Shown here: positions 1 through 5,565 of the stretch, piece by piece
Layout of the letters: every line of letters starts with the position of its first letter
Numbering within the stretch: position 1 is the stretch's first letter
Made by a program: the position numbers and the translations under genes
From: an uncultured beta proteobacterium
GTDB taxonomy: Bacteria > Pseudomonadota > Gammaproteobacteria > Burkholderiales > Burkholderiaceae_C
DNA length: 5,625 bases
Direction of reading: 5' to 3'
Assembly: GCA_903914985.1 (NCBI GenBank)
Contig: CAIWRE010000124.1
Span: forward strand, 1-5,625
The notes under the pieces: generated by a model
The model's input: only the letters and a program-made list of their open reading frames with translations
Told to the model about the DNA's origin: nothing
Databases searched by the model: none

Positions 1-88
1 CCATTTCGGTTTTGAAGGTGCTGCCTGGTACTGGCACTTTGTGGACGTGGTGTGGTTGGGTCTCTACATCTTGGTGTACTGGCTGTAG
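1..88 (+). CDS. ctaE: Cytochrome c oxidase subunit III, C-terminal end (partial)
   Basis: This is the last 28 codons and the TAG stop (86-88) of a gene that begins outside the window, with its first complete codon at position 2. The peptide begins HFGFEGAAWYWHFVDVVW and ends YILVYWL. This is the hallmark C-terminus of subunit III of heme-copper oxidases: the WYWHFVDVVW stretch in the last transmembrane helix followed by a short tail. Subunit III is an integral inner-membrane protein of the aa3-type oxidase core and supports stable turnover of subunit I. The genes downstream for heme A synthesis and copper and heme insertion fit an oxidase locus. A strong terminator follows 20 bp after the stop, so this looks like the last gene of the structural operon. 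The alternative symbols coxC and ctaE name the same gene. Confidence 0.93.
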   Translation, partial: HFGFEGAAWYWHFVDVVWLGLYILVYWL

Positions 89-107
89 AACACGTCTCGC
101 GAATGAG

Positions 108-137
108 AAAAGGCACCTTGTGGTGCCTTTTTCGTTT
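108..137. terminator. Bidirectional rho-independent terminator between ctaE and the DUF2909 gene
   Basis: The arm AAAAGGCACC (108-117) pairs perfectly with GGTGCCTTTT (122-131) around a 4-base TTGT loop, giving a 10-bp stem with a GC-rich core. It is followed by T, CG and TTT. The A-run at the 5' side means the minus-strand transcript also ends in a short U-run, so the hairpin can stop both the ctaE transcript and the convergent DUF2909 transcript. It lies in the gap between the two convergent genes, exactly where such a terminator is expected. Confidence 0.9.
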
Positions 138-159
138 AATGGGTTGATTGGGTGAGTTG

Positions 160-381
160 TTACGTTCCGGCAGGGATGCCCGTCGGGTGAATCAGCCCCA
201 ATTTCCATGACAGCAAGATTCCGGCAAAAAGCAAAATCGAGACACCCACACGCAGTGCGAGCGCTCGCGCCATGCGCCGCGATTGGCGCGGACCGGTGCT
301 TGAACCCCGCAGCATGAAAAATAGTGCGGTGGCCAGACTGGCGAGAATGGCGAAAAATGCAAGGCTTACGAGGTAGGTCAT
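160..381 (-). CDS. Small two-helix membrane protein, DUF2909 (twin transmembrane) family
   Basis: The gene encodes 73 aa, with start ATG at 381-379 and stop TAA at 162-160. The protein has two hydrophobic helices, about residues 4-23 and 44-60. A strongly basic linker joins them (GPRQSRRMARALALR, about 30-44), and the tail is short and Gly/Pro-rich. Size, two-helix layout and position beside subunit III and SURF1 genes match the DUF2909 'twin transmembrane' family, which recurs in proteobacterial cytochrome oxidase loci. Its biochemical role is not established. An accessory role in oxidase assembly or stability is inference from context only. The gene converges on ctaE through a shared terminator and starts 15 bp from surf1, head to head. 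No good Shine-Dalgarno sequence is visible upstream. The family call comes from recognition, not a profile search. Confidence 0.78.
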   Translation of the reverse strand: MTYLVSLAFFAILASLATALFFMLRGSSTGPRQSRRMARALALRVGVSILLFAGILLSWKLGLIHPTGIPAGT

Positions 382-396
382 AACCCGGATTATCTT

Positions 397-1149
397 TTGA
401 ACTCGACCCGAAAGTTTTATTTCATCACAGTTGCAGCCCTGTTTTTTGCAGGGTTGGCCATTTCGCTAGGGTTTTGGCAACTCGGTCGCGCCTCCAAGAA
501 GGAGGCCTTGCAGGCACAGATTCAAGCCCAAGCGCTCCAAACGCCGCTTACGCCCCAGGATTTGAAGGCAATGCCGTCAGGCTCGCCGGCCTTATACCGT
601 CCGGTGCGAATAGCTGGCACATGGGAAGCTGACCACATCGTGTACCTGGACAACCGCCAGATGAACGACAAAGTGGGCTTCTTTGTGTTGACGCCCTTGC
701 GCCTGCAGGACACCGGTCAGGTCATCCTGGTGCAGCGCGGCTGGGTCGGGCGCAACTTCGAGGTGCGTGCACAGATTCCGCAGGTGGAAACTCCCTCCGG
801 TGTGGTGTGGGTGGAGGGCACGATTGCCCCGGCGCCGTCTAAGCTTTTCGAGCTCGGCCCGGCAGCAAGTGGGTCCCTGCGGCAAAATCTGGACTTGCCA
901 CAATTTCGCAACGAAACAGGCTTGCCGCTGGCGGAATTTACGGTTCGTCAAACGGGTACCGCGCGCGATGGACTGCTTCGTGAGTGGCCCCCCGTGGCAT
1001 TGGGTGTGGAAAAACACTATGGCTATGCCTTTCAGTGGTTCGCACTGGCGGTGTTGATCATCGGCCTGTATTGTTGGTTTCAAATTATTCGCCGCGTACC
1101 GGCCCGGTTTCAGGAAAAACGCCACGATGTCCCACCCTCCCGCCTTTGA
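397..1149 (+). CDS. surf1: SURF1 family cytochrome c oxidase assembly protein
   Basis: The protein is 250 aa with the classical SURF1 layout: one N-terminal membrane helix (about 7-27), a large periplasmic domain and one C-terminal helix (about 210-230). Visible family motifs are GFWQLGRASKKEAL (25-38), YLDNRQ (83-88), GFFVLTPL (94-101), VQRGWVGR (112-119) and EKHYGYAFQW (205-214). His207 in the last motif corresponds to the conserved histidine implicated in heme a binding in Paracoccus Surf1 proteins. The role is insertion of heme a into subunit I of the aa3 oxidase in the inner membrane. The start is TTG at 397. No in-frame ATG lies nearby, and the reading begins just before the basic and hydrophobic signal-anchor. 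The only Shine-Dalgarno-like sequence is a weak GGA at 387-389. The last 23 bases overlap the next gene, which suggests translational coupling. It is the first gene of the assembly operon. Confidence 0.93.
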   Translation: MNSTRKFYFITVAALFFAGLAISLGFWQLGRASKKEALQAQIQAQALQTPLTPQDLKAMPSGSPALYRPVRIAGTWEADHIVYLDNRQMNDKVGFFVLTPLRLQDTGQVILVQRGWVGRNFEVRAQIPQVETPSGVVWVEGTIAPAPSKLFELGPAASGSLRQNLDLPQFRNETGLPLAEFTVRQTGTARDGLLREWPPVALGVEKHYGYAFQWFALAVLIIGLYCWFQIIRRVPARFQEKRHDVPPSRL

Positions 1150-1810
1150 TGACCAGCCCTTGGGCCTGACGGTGCATTCCATGCCCTCACCGCAGGACAT
1201 GGCCGCGCCGGAGCAGACCCGCCTGGGCCGTTGGAAGATGTTGCTGGTGTTGTTGGTGTGCGCCGCGCCTGTGATTGCTTCGTACCTCACCTATTACGTG
1301 GTGCGGCCGGAAGGGAGGCGCAATTTCGGCGAGTTGATCGAGCCCCAGCGCCCCTTGCCTGACCTCATGGCACAAGCGATGGACGGAACGCAGGTCAATC
1401 TGCGAACGCTTCAAGACCAATGGCTGCTCATCAGCGTTGCGGGAGCCCAATGCGATACCGTGTGCGCCAAGCACCTGTATTTGCAGCGCCAATTGCGCGA
1501 AGGTCTGGGGAAAAATAAAGACCGTTTGGACTGGGTCTGGCTGATTGACGATACGGCGCCAGTTCCGGCGGAAATTTTGCCAGCGCTCAAGACCGCCACG
1601 GTCTTGCGCGTGCCCGCCCAGGTTTTGCAAACTTGGCTCCTACCAGCACAGGGTGCCAAGCTCAGCGATCATCTCTACCTCGTCGACCCACTGGGCAACT
1701 GGATGATGCGTTTCCCCGCACTGTTGACGGCCGAGCAAGCGCCAAACGCCAAGCGAGACCTGGAGCGCCTGATGCGGGCCTCTGATTCATGGGACAAGGC
1801 TGGTCGTTGA
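1127..1810 (+). CDS. Membrane-anchored SCO/thioredoxin-like protein with CxxxC and His (putative oxidase assembly factor)
   Basis: The protein is 227 aa. A polar N-terminus of about 35 residues is followed by one transmembrane helix (about 37-59), then a periplasmic thioredoxin-fold-like domain. CDTVC (Cys109, Cys113) sits after a hydrophobic beta-strand (WLLISVAG), just as CPDVC does in SCO proteins. A second strand, VWLIDD (137-142), aligns by eye with the VTVDP strand of SCO. DHLYLVDPLG (181-190) matches the SCO segment with the copper-binding histidine (His182 here). The three SCO copper ligands therefore appear conserved, although the proline after the first Cys is missing and overall similarity is low. 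It probably acts as a copper chaperone or thiol reductase for oxidase assembly; this is inference. The start at 1127 has an AGGA 11 bases upstream and overlaps surf1 by 23 bp. Internal ATGs at 1181 and 1199 are alternatives. The gap to ctaA is 27 bp. Confidence 0.8.
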   Translation: MSHPPAFDDQPLGLTVHSMPSPQDMAAPEQTRLGRWKMLLVLLVCAAPVIASYLTYYVVRPEGRRNFGELIEPQRPLPDLMAQAMDGTQVNLRTLQDQWLLISVAGAQCDTVCAKHLYLQRQLREGLGKNKDRLDWVWLIDDTAPVPAEILPALKTATVLRVPAQVLQTWLLPAQGAKLSDHLYLVDPLGNWMMRFPALLTAEQAPNAKRDLERLMRASDSWDKAGR

Positions 1811-1837
1811 CTCGCCCGATCAACTCAAAAACTGAAC

Positions 1838-2980
1838 ATGCAAAGCACGTCTTTTGATTGGTTGGCCTTGTTGCGGCTCGCGGGCGTCGGCCTGGCCTTT
1901 GCCGCGGTACCGCTGGCTTGGCTCGCCTGGCGTCAGCGCAATGCTTTGCCTGTAGGGCGCATGCAGTCGCTGACTTTGCTCACGCTGTTTTTGACTTTTG
2001 ACTTGGTTCTTTTCGGAGCGTTCACCCGCCTGACCGACAGTGGCCTCGGTTGCCCCGATTGGCCTGGATGTTATGGGCATGCAACTCCCGTAGGTGCCCA
2101 GACGGCGATTGATGTTGCGCAGGCAGCGTCTCCCGACGGCCCTGTGACTCACGGCAAGGCCTGGATTGAAATGGTGCACCGCTACCTCGCGTCCAGCGTC
2201 GGTTTGTTGATCCTGGTGTTGGCGGTGAGCGCCTGGACCCTGGCGCGCCGCCGGCGCGGGACTGCCGAGGTCCATTTCATCAGTCCCTGGTGGTCGACGG
2301 CCACATTGGTGTGGGTGTGCATTCAAGGCGCATTCGGCGCACTGACGGTCACCATGAAATTGTTCCCGGCCATTGTCAGCATGCACCTGCTGGGCGGCTA
2401 CCTATTGCTGGCGCTGCTGTCGGTGCAGGCCGTGCGCCAGTCACAGGCACTAGGCTCTCAAAAGGCCCGGCCGATCGCCGTGTCCATGCGCGGGGCACTG
2501 CTGGCAGTGTTGCTGGTGTGGCTGTTGCAAGCTGCCTCAGGTGCCTGGGTCAGTACCAACTACGCGGTACTGGCGTGCTCTGAATTCCCGACCTGCCAGG
2601 GCAGTTGGTGGCCGATGATGGACTTCGCACAGGGATTTGCCATGTGGCGACCCTTGGGGCTTGCAAGCGATGGATCGCCCCTGAGCTTTCAGGCGTTGAC
2701 AGCAATTCATATGTCCCACCGTTTATTTGCGGTCGTAGCGGTGCTTTCGCTGGCCTGGCTGGCCTGGCGACTGCGCAGGATTCCGGCGCTGGCCACACCC
2801 GTGCGCTGCCTGGTCGCCCTGGTGATTTTGCAAGTGGCTACCGGACTGAGCAATGTGGTGCTCGGCTGGCCGCTGTTGGCGGCCGTGCTACACACCGGCG
2901 GCGCCGGTGCCTTGGGCGCCATACTGGTGTGGCTGTTGGCTGCAACCCGTGTCCACGCGCGAACCTCCCCGGCGCAATAG
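1838..2980 (+). CDS. ctaA: Heme A synthase (COX15/CtaA family)
   Basis: The protein is 380 aa and polytopic, with about eight membrane helices in two homologous halves. It converts heme O to heme A by oxidising the C8 methyl to a formyl group. In the N-terminal half there is the signature GAFTRLTDSGLGCPDWPGC (60-78) with the Cys pair Cys72/Cys78, then EMVHR (111-115) with Glu111 and heme-ligand His114, and His183 in SMHLLGG. In the C-terminal half are the second Cys pair Cys247/Cys253 (ACSEFPTCQG), HMSHR (291-295) with His294, and His352 in LHTGGAGA. These match the essential Glu, the four heme-ligand histidines and the two Cys pairs of Bacillus CtaA. The protein is longer than the roughly 300-aa Bacillus enzyme because of loop insertions and tails. 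The start at 1838 has only a weak ribosome site; ctaB begins 20 bp after the stop. Confidence 0.96.
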   Translation: MQSTSFDWLALLRLAGVGLAFAAVPLAWLAWRQRNALPVGRMQSLTLLTLFLTFDLVLFGAFTRLTDSGLGCPDWPGCYGHATPVGAQTAIDVAQAASPDGPVTHGKAWIEMVHRYLASSVGLLILVLAVSAWTLARRRRGTAEVHFISPWWSTATLVWVCIQGAFGALTVTMKLFPAIVSMHLLGGYLLLALLSVQAVRQSQALGSQKARPIAVSMRGALLAVLLVWLLQAASGAWVSTNYAVLACSEFPTCQGSWWPMMDFAQGFAMWRPLGLASDGSPLSFQALTAIHMSHRLFAVVAVLSLAWLAWRLRRIPALATPVRCLVALVILQVATGLSNVVLGWPLLAAVLHTGGAGALGAILVWLLAATRVHARTSPAQ

Positions 2981-3000
2981 CGCAACTCGAAAGTATCCCC

Positions 3001-3912
3001 GTGACTGTTCCCACTCCTGACCCGACTACTTCAGTACCCGCCTTGTCGGTGCTGCGCCAGTTCAATGCGCTGACGAAGCCGCGCGTGATTCAACTGATCG
3101 TTTTTTGCGCCCTGATCGGTATGGTGCTCGCAGTGCCCGGGGTGCCGTCACTGGACCAGGTGGGCTTGGCGGCTTTGGCCTGTGCAGGAATTTGGCTGGT
3201 TGCGGCGGCTGCAGCGGCCTTTAACTGCATCGTGGAGCAGGGCATAGACGCCAAGATGAAGCGTACTTCGTGGCGCCCCACCGCGCGCGGGGAGTTGAGC
3301 AACACTCAAACTTTGCTGTTTTCCGCGATATTGGGAACCGCCGGTTCGGCGATTTTGTATTGGTGGGTGAATCCGCTGACCATGTGGCTCACCTTCGCCA
3401 CCTTTGTCGGCTACGCGGTGATTTACACCGTCATCCTCAAACCCCTGACGCCGCAAAATATTGTGATTGGCGGCGCCTCGGGTGCCATGCCGCCGGTACT
3501 CGGCTGGGCTGCGATGACGGGCGATGTGGGGCCTGAGGCCTTGGTTTTGTTTCTCATCATCTTCCTGTGGACGCCGCCGCATTTCTGGGCCCTGGCGCTG
3601 TACCGGGTGGAGGACTACCGCAAGTCGGGCCTGCCGATGCTGCCGGTGACGCATGGCAGTGAGTTCACCCGCCTGCAGATCCTGCTCTACACCTGGGTGT
3701 TGTTTGCTGCCTGCCTTTTGCCGTTCATGCTGGGCATGAGCTCCTGGCTGTATTTGGCCGCGGCAGTGGTGCTGAGCCTGTGGTTTTGCTGGTACGCCTG
3801 GCAACTGATGCGCGACTACTCCGATGCTCTGGCGCGCAAGACCTTTCGCTTTTCCTTGATTCACTTGAGCGCTTTGTTCGCCGCGCTGCTGCTGGACCAT
3901 TACCTGCTATGA
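3001..3912 (+). CDS. ctaB: Protoheme IX farnesyltransferase (heme O synthase)
   Basis: The protein is 303 aa, a normal length for CtaB/CyoE, in the UbiA prenyltransferase superfamily with about nine membrane helices. It transfers a farnesyl group to protoheme to make heme O, the substrate of the upstream ctaA product. Motifs are LTKPRVIQLIVFCALIG (24-40), the first prenyl-diphosphate/Mg motif NCIVEQGID (75-83) followed by MKRTSWRPTARG (86-97), the YTVILKPLTPQNIVIGGASG block (142-161), and HFWALALYRVEDYRKSGLPMLPV (194-216). The first motif reads EQGID where E. coli CyoE has DRDID. The start is GTG at 3001, chosen because the protein then begins about 20 residues before the conserved LTKPR block. 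The open frame extends upstream to 2605, but that part overlaps ctaA and has no CtaB character. The ribosome site is weak (GAAAG, 7 bases before GTG). The stop overlaps the next start as ATGA. Confidence 0.95.
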   Translation: MTVPTPDPTTSVPALSVLRQFNALTKPRVIQLIVFCALIGMVLAVPGVPSLDQVGLAALACAGIWLVAAAAAAFNCIVEQGIDAKMKRTSWRPTARGELSNTQTLLFSAILGTAGSAILYWWVNPLTMWLTFATFVGYAVIYTVILKPLTPQNIVIGGASGAMPPVLGWAAMTGDVGPEALVLFLIIFLWTPPHFWALALYRVEDYRKSGLPMLPVTHGSEFTRLQILLYTWVLFAACLLPFMLGMSSWLYLAAAVVLSLWFCWYAWQLMRDYSDALARKTFRFSLIHLSALFAALLLDHYLL

Positions 3913-4517
3913 ACTCTCTGCGTCAATTCCTCAAAGCGTTGCCCGCACTTGCAGCCGCTGCACTTCTGGCGGCTAACTTGACCGCATGCGGCGAACAAAA
4001 ACCCGTATTCAGCTCCATTGACATCACCGGCGCCGACTACGGTAAGGCGGTGGCGCTGGCAGACCACAACGGACAGGTGCGGCACTTGCCGGACTTTCCG
4101 GGCAAGGTGGTCGTGGTGTTTTTTGGTTACACCCAGTGCCCGGACGTTTGCCCGACCACGCTGGCGGAGCTTGCCGAGGTGAAAAAACTGCTAGGCAAGG
4201 ATGGCGACCGCTTGCAAGGTCTCTTTGTCACTGTGGACCCTGAGCGCGATACACCCGAACTGCTCAAAGCGTACATGGCCAATTTCGACCCCGGCTTCCT
4301 GGCTTTGCGTCCGACGCCCGAGGAGCTCGCCGCCGTCGCCAAAGAGTTCAAGATCTATTACAAAAAAGTGCCGGGTGCCAGTGCCACCAGCTACACCATG
4401 GACCATTCCGCAGGCAGCTATGTGTACGACAGCAAGGGGCAATTGCGTCTGTTTACCCGCTACGGCGGCGGTGCTTCGGTGTTGGCGGCCGACATTGCGA
4501 AGTTGCTACCCAACTAG
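3909..4517 (+). CDS. sco1: SCO1/SenC family copper chaperone lipoprotein
   Basis: The protein is 202 aa, typical for bacterial SCO. It begins with a lipoprotein signal peptide: a basic start, hydrophobic residues about 11-23, and the lipobox LTAC with the lipidated Cys27, so it should be anchored to the outer face of the inner membrane. The thioredoxin-fold domain carries GYTQCPDVCPTTL (73-85) with copper ligands Cys77 and Cys81, VTVDPERDTPELLKAY (107-122), and the third ligand His166 in TMDHSAGSYVYD. SCO delivers Cu to, or reduces, the CuA site of oxidase subunit II. The start ATG at 3909 overlaps the ctaB stop in an ATGA junction, implying translational coupling. The frame is open upstream to 3780 inside ctaB, but the signal peptide fixes the start. 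It is the last gene of the operon, ending 6 bp from the convergent rpoH stop. Confidence 0.95.
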   Translation: MNSLRQFLKALPALAAAALLAANLTACGEQKPVFSSIDITGADYGKAVALADHNGQVRHLPDFPGKVVVVFFGYTQCPDVCPTTLAELAEVKKLLGKDGDRLQGLFVTVDPERDTPELLKAYMANFDPGFLALRPTPEELAAVAKEFKIYYKKVPGASATSYTMDHSAGSYVYDSKGQLRLFTRYGGGASVLAADIAKLLPN

Positions 4518-4523
4518 GCTAGA

Positions 4524-5462
4524 TTAGGCGTAATCAAGCAACGCTGTTTTCATTTTTTTCATGGCCGCCACTTCGATTTGGCGGATGCGCTCGGCGCTGA
4601 CGCCGTATTCGGCGGCCAACTCGTGCAGCGTCATGCCGCCCGAGTTGTCGTCGTTCACCTTGAGCCAGCGCTCCTCCACAATGCGGCGACTGCGCGCGTC
4701 CAGGGTCTCGAGCGCGCTGGCGATTCCATCAGAGGCCAGCACGTCGCGACGGTGCGCTTCGATCATGGCCAAGGGTTCGTGGCTGCTGTCGGTGAGGTAA
4801 GCGATCGGGCCGAAGGCATCTTCGCCATCCTCGCTGGCCGTGGGGTCGAGCAACACATCGCCGCCGGAGAGGCGTGTTTCCATTTCCAGCACTTCTTCCG
4901 GCTTGACGTTGAGTTCACGCGCCATGGCGTCGACCTGCTCCGGGTTCAGCGTGTCACGGTGGGTGCCCAGATCGGCCGCTGCGTCATCGGATTTGAAGCG
5001 TTGCTTCATGGAGCGCAGGTTGAAAAACAGCTTGCGTTGGGCCTTGGTGGTGGCCACCTTGACCATGCGCCAGTTTTTCAGAATGTATTCATGGATTTCG
5101 GCTTTGATCCAGTGCAACGCATAGCTCACCAGGCGCACACCTTGGTCCGGGTCAAAACGCTTGACAGCCTTCATCAAGCCGACGTTACCTTCCTGGATCA
5201 GGTCGCCGTGGGCCAGTCCGTAGCCCAGGTACTGGCGTGCCACGGAAACAACCAAGCGCAGGTGCGAGAGCACCAGCTTTCCAGCGGCGTCCAAGTCGTT
5301 GTGTTCTTTGAACTGGCGTGCAAAACGCTGCTCTTCCTCGAGGGTGAGCATAGGCATGCGGTTGGCCGCAGATATATAGGCGTCCAAATTGCCCAGCGAC
5401 GGCACCAATGACCAGGGATTGGCCGGGGCCAGCGCGGTAGTTGTTCCGATTGCATAAGACAT
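4524..5462 (-). CDS. rpoH: RNA polymerase heat-shock sigma factor sigma-32 (RpoH)
   Basis: The protein is 312 aa, somewhat longer than the 284-aa E. coli protein. Region 2 is clear: LVLSHLRLVVSVARQY (63-78), then GDLIQEGNVGLMKAVKRFDP (86-105), then RLVSYALHWIKAEIHEYIL (110-128). The RpoH-specific box QRKLFFNLR (142-150) follows at once and separates it from RpoD and RpoS. The C-terminal region 4 helix-turn-helix is TLHELAAEYGVSAERIRQIE (278-297). The extra length comes from acidic insertions around 205-225 and 268-276. It directs RNA polymerase to heat-shock promoters for chaperones and proteases. The start ATG at 5462-5460 is chosen because a strong AAGGAG lies 7 bases upstream. A frame extension to a TTG at 5504 would read through the CIRCE operator and is unlikely. 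A perfect CIRCE lies 31 bases upstream of the start, so HrcA control is expected. Confidence 0.96.
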   Translation of the reverse strand: MSYAIGTTTALAPANPWSLVPSLGNLDAYISAANRMPMLTLEEEQRFARQFKEHNDLDAAGKLVLSHLRLVVSVARQYLGYGLAHGDLIQEGNVGLMKAVKRFDPDQGVRLVSYALHWIKAEIHEYILKNWRMVKVATTKAQRKLFFNLRSMKQRFKSDDAAADLGTHRDTLNPEQVDAMARELNVKPEEVLEMETRLSGGDVLLDPTASEDGEDAFGPIAYLTDSSHEPLAMIEAHRRDVLASDGIASALETLDARSRRIVEERWLKVNDDNSGGMTLHELAAEYGVSAERIRQIEVAAMKKMKTALLDYA

Positions 5463-5469
5463 TGCAGCA

Positions 5470-5475
5470 CTCCTT
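5470..5475 (-). promoter_or_regulatory. Ribosome binding site of rpoH
   Basis: The minus strand reads AAGGAG, 7 bases before the ATG at 5462. This is the strongest Shine-Dalgarno sequence in the window and decides the rpoH start in favour of 5462 over the upstream ATG at 5483 and TTG at 5504. The site continues as GAGTGCT, identical to the core of a CIRCE arm, so it could pair with the upstream AGCACTC arm in the mRNA. Confidence 0.85.
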
Positions 5476-5493
5476 GTGTCCATGAACGCAATA

Positions 5494-5520
5494 TTAGCAC
5501 TCAATGACGATGAGTGCTAA
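5494..5520. promoter_or_regulatory. CIRCE element (HrcA operator) upstream of rpoH
   Basis: TTAGCACTC (5494-5502), nine bases, then GAGTGCTAA (5512-5520) is an exact match to the CIRCE consensus TTAGCACTC-N9-GAGTGCTAA. One more base on each side (A5493, T5521) extends the palindrome to 10-bp arms. CIRCE is bound by the repressor HrcA, which controls groESL and related heat-shock genes in many bacteria. Here it lies 31 bases upstream of the rpoH start, probably in its transcribed leader, and 45 bases upstream of the divergent rcnA-like start. The most likely target is rpoH. An effect on the divergent gene is possible but unsupported. No hrcA gene is in the window. Confidence 0.95.
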
Positions 5521-5542
5521 TCCCCTACTGGTTAACCCTTGA

Positions 5543-5551
5543 TTTATCGCA
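5543..5551 (-). promoter_or_regulatory. Possible extended -10 element of an rpoH promoter
   Basis: The minus strand reads TGC-GATAAA: an extended -10 TGn followed by a hexamer matching TATAAT at four of six positions. No good -35 sequence is found 16-18 bases upstream. If used, transcription would begin near 5536 and the CIRCE would occupy roughly +16 to +43, a usual place for an HrcA operator. This is a weak, by-eye assignment. Confidence 0.22.
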
Positions 5552-5565
5552 TTTACACTGGGGGA

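Noticed and set aside
340..396. Sigma-70 promoter for surf1 within the DUF2909 gene (for example CATAAC or TTATCT as -10)
   Set aside because: No candidate hexamer pair had an acceptable -35 and spacing.
592..1290. Minus-strand open frame (232 codons) antisense to surf1 and the SCO-like gene
   Set aside because: It spans two real genes with a compositionally odd translation and no motif; it is a shadow frame.
2605..3000. 132-codon open extension upstream of ctaB in the same frame
   Set aside because: It lies wholly inside ctaA in another frame, its translation has no membrane or CtaB character, and the GTG at 3001 gives a normal CtaB length.
3148..3900. Long minus-strand open frame (250 codons) antisense to ctaB
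   Set aside because: It is rich in Gln, Arg and His, as expected for the complement of membrane-protein codons, and shows no domain. ctaB is clear on the plus strand.
3780..3908. 43-codon upstream extension of the SCO gene
   Set aside because: It overlaps the conserved end of ctaB. The lipoprotein signal peptide starting at 3909 and the ATGA junction fix the start.
4501..4559. Rho-independent terminator for the SCO transcript (GTTGCT paired with AGCAAC before a T-run)
   Set aside because: The stem is 6 bp with a loop of about 30 bases, and the T-run lies well downstream within rpoH coding sequence, where it encodes Lys codons. This is too weak to annotate.
4578..5411. Long plus-strand open frame (277 codons) antisense to rpoH
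   Set aside because: It is the reverse-strand shadow of a GC-rich gene. No recognisable domain and no ribosome site were seen, while rpoH on the other strand is unmistakable.
5463..5504. Extended rpoH start at a TTG (5504) or ATG (5483) adding 14 or 7 residues
   Set aside because: The TTG start would translate half of the CIRCE, and neither start has a Shine-Dalgarno sequence. The ATG at 5462 has AAGGAG at 7-base spacing.
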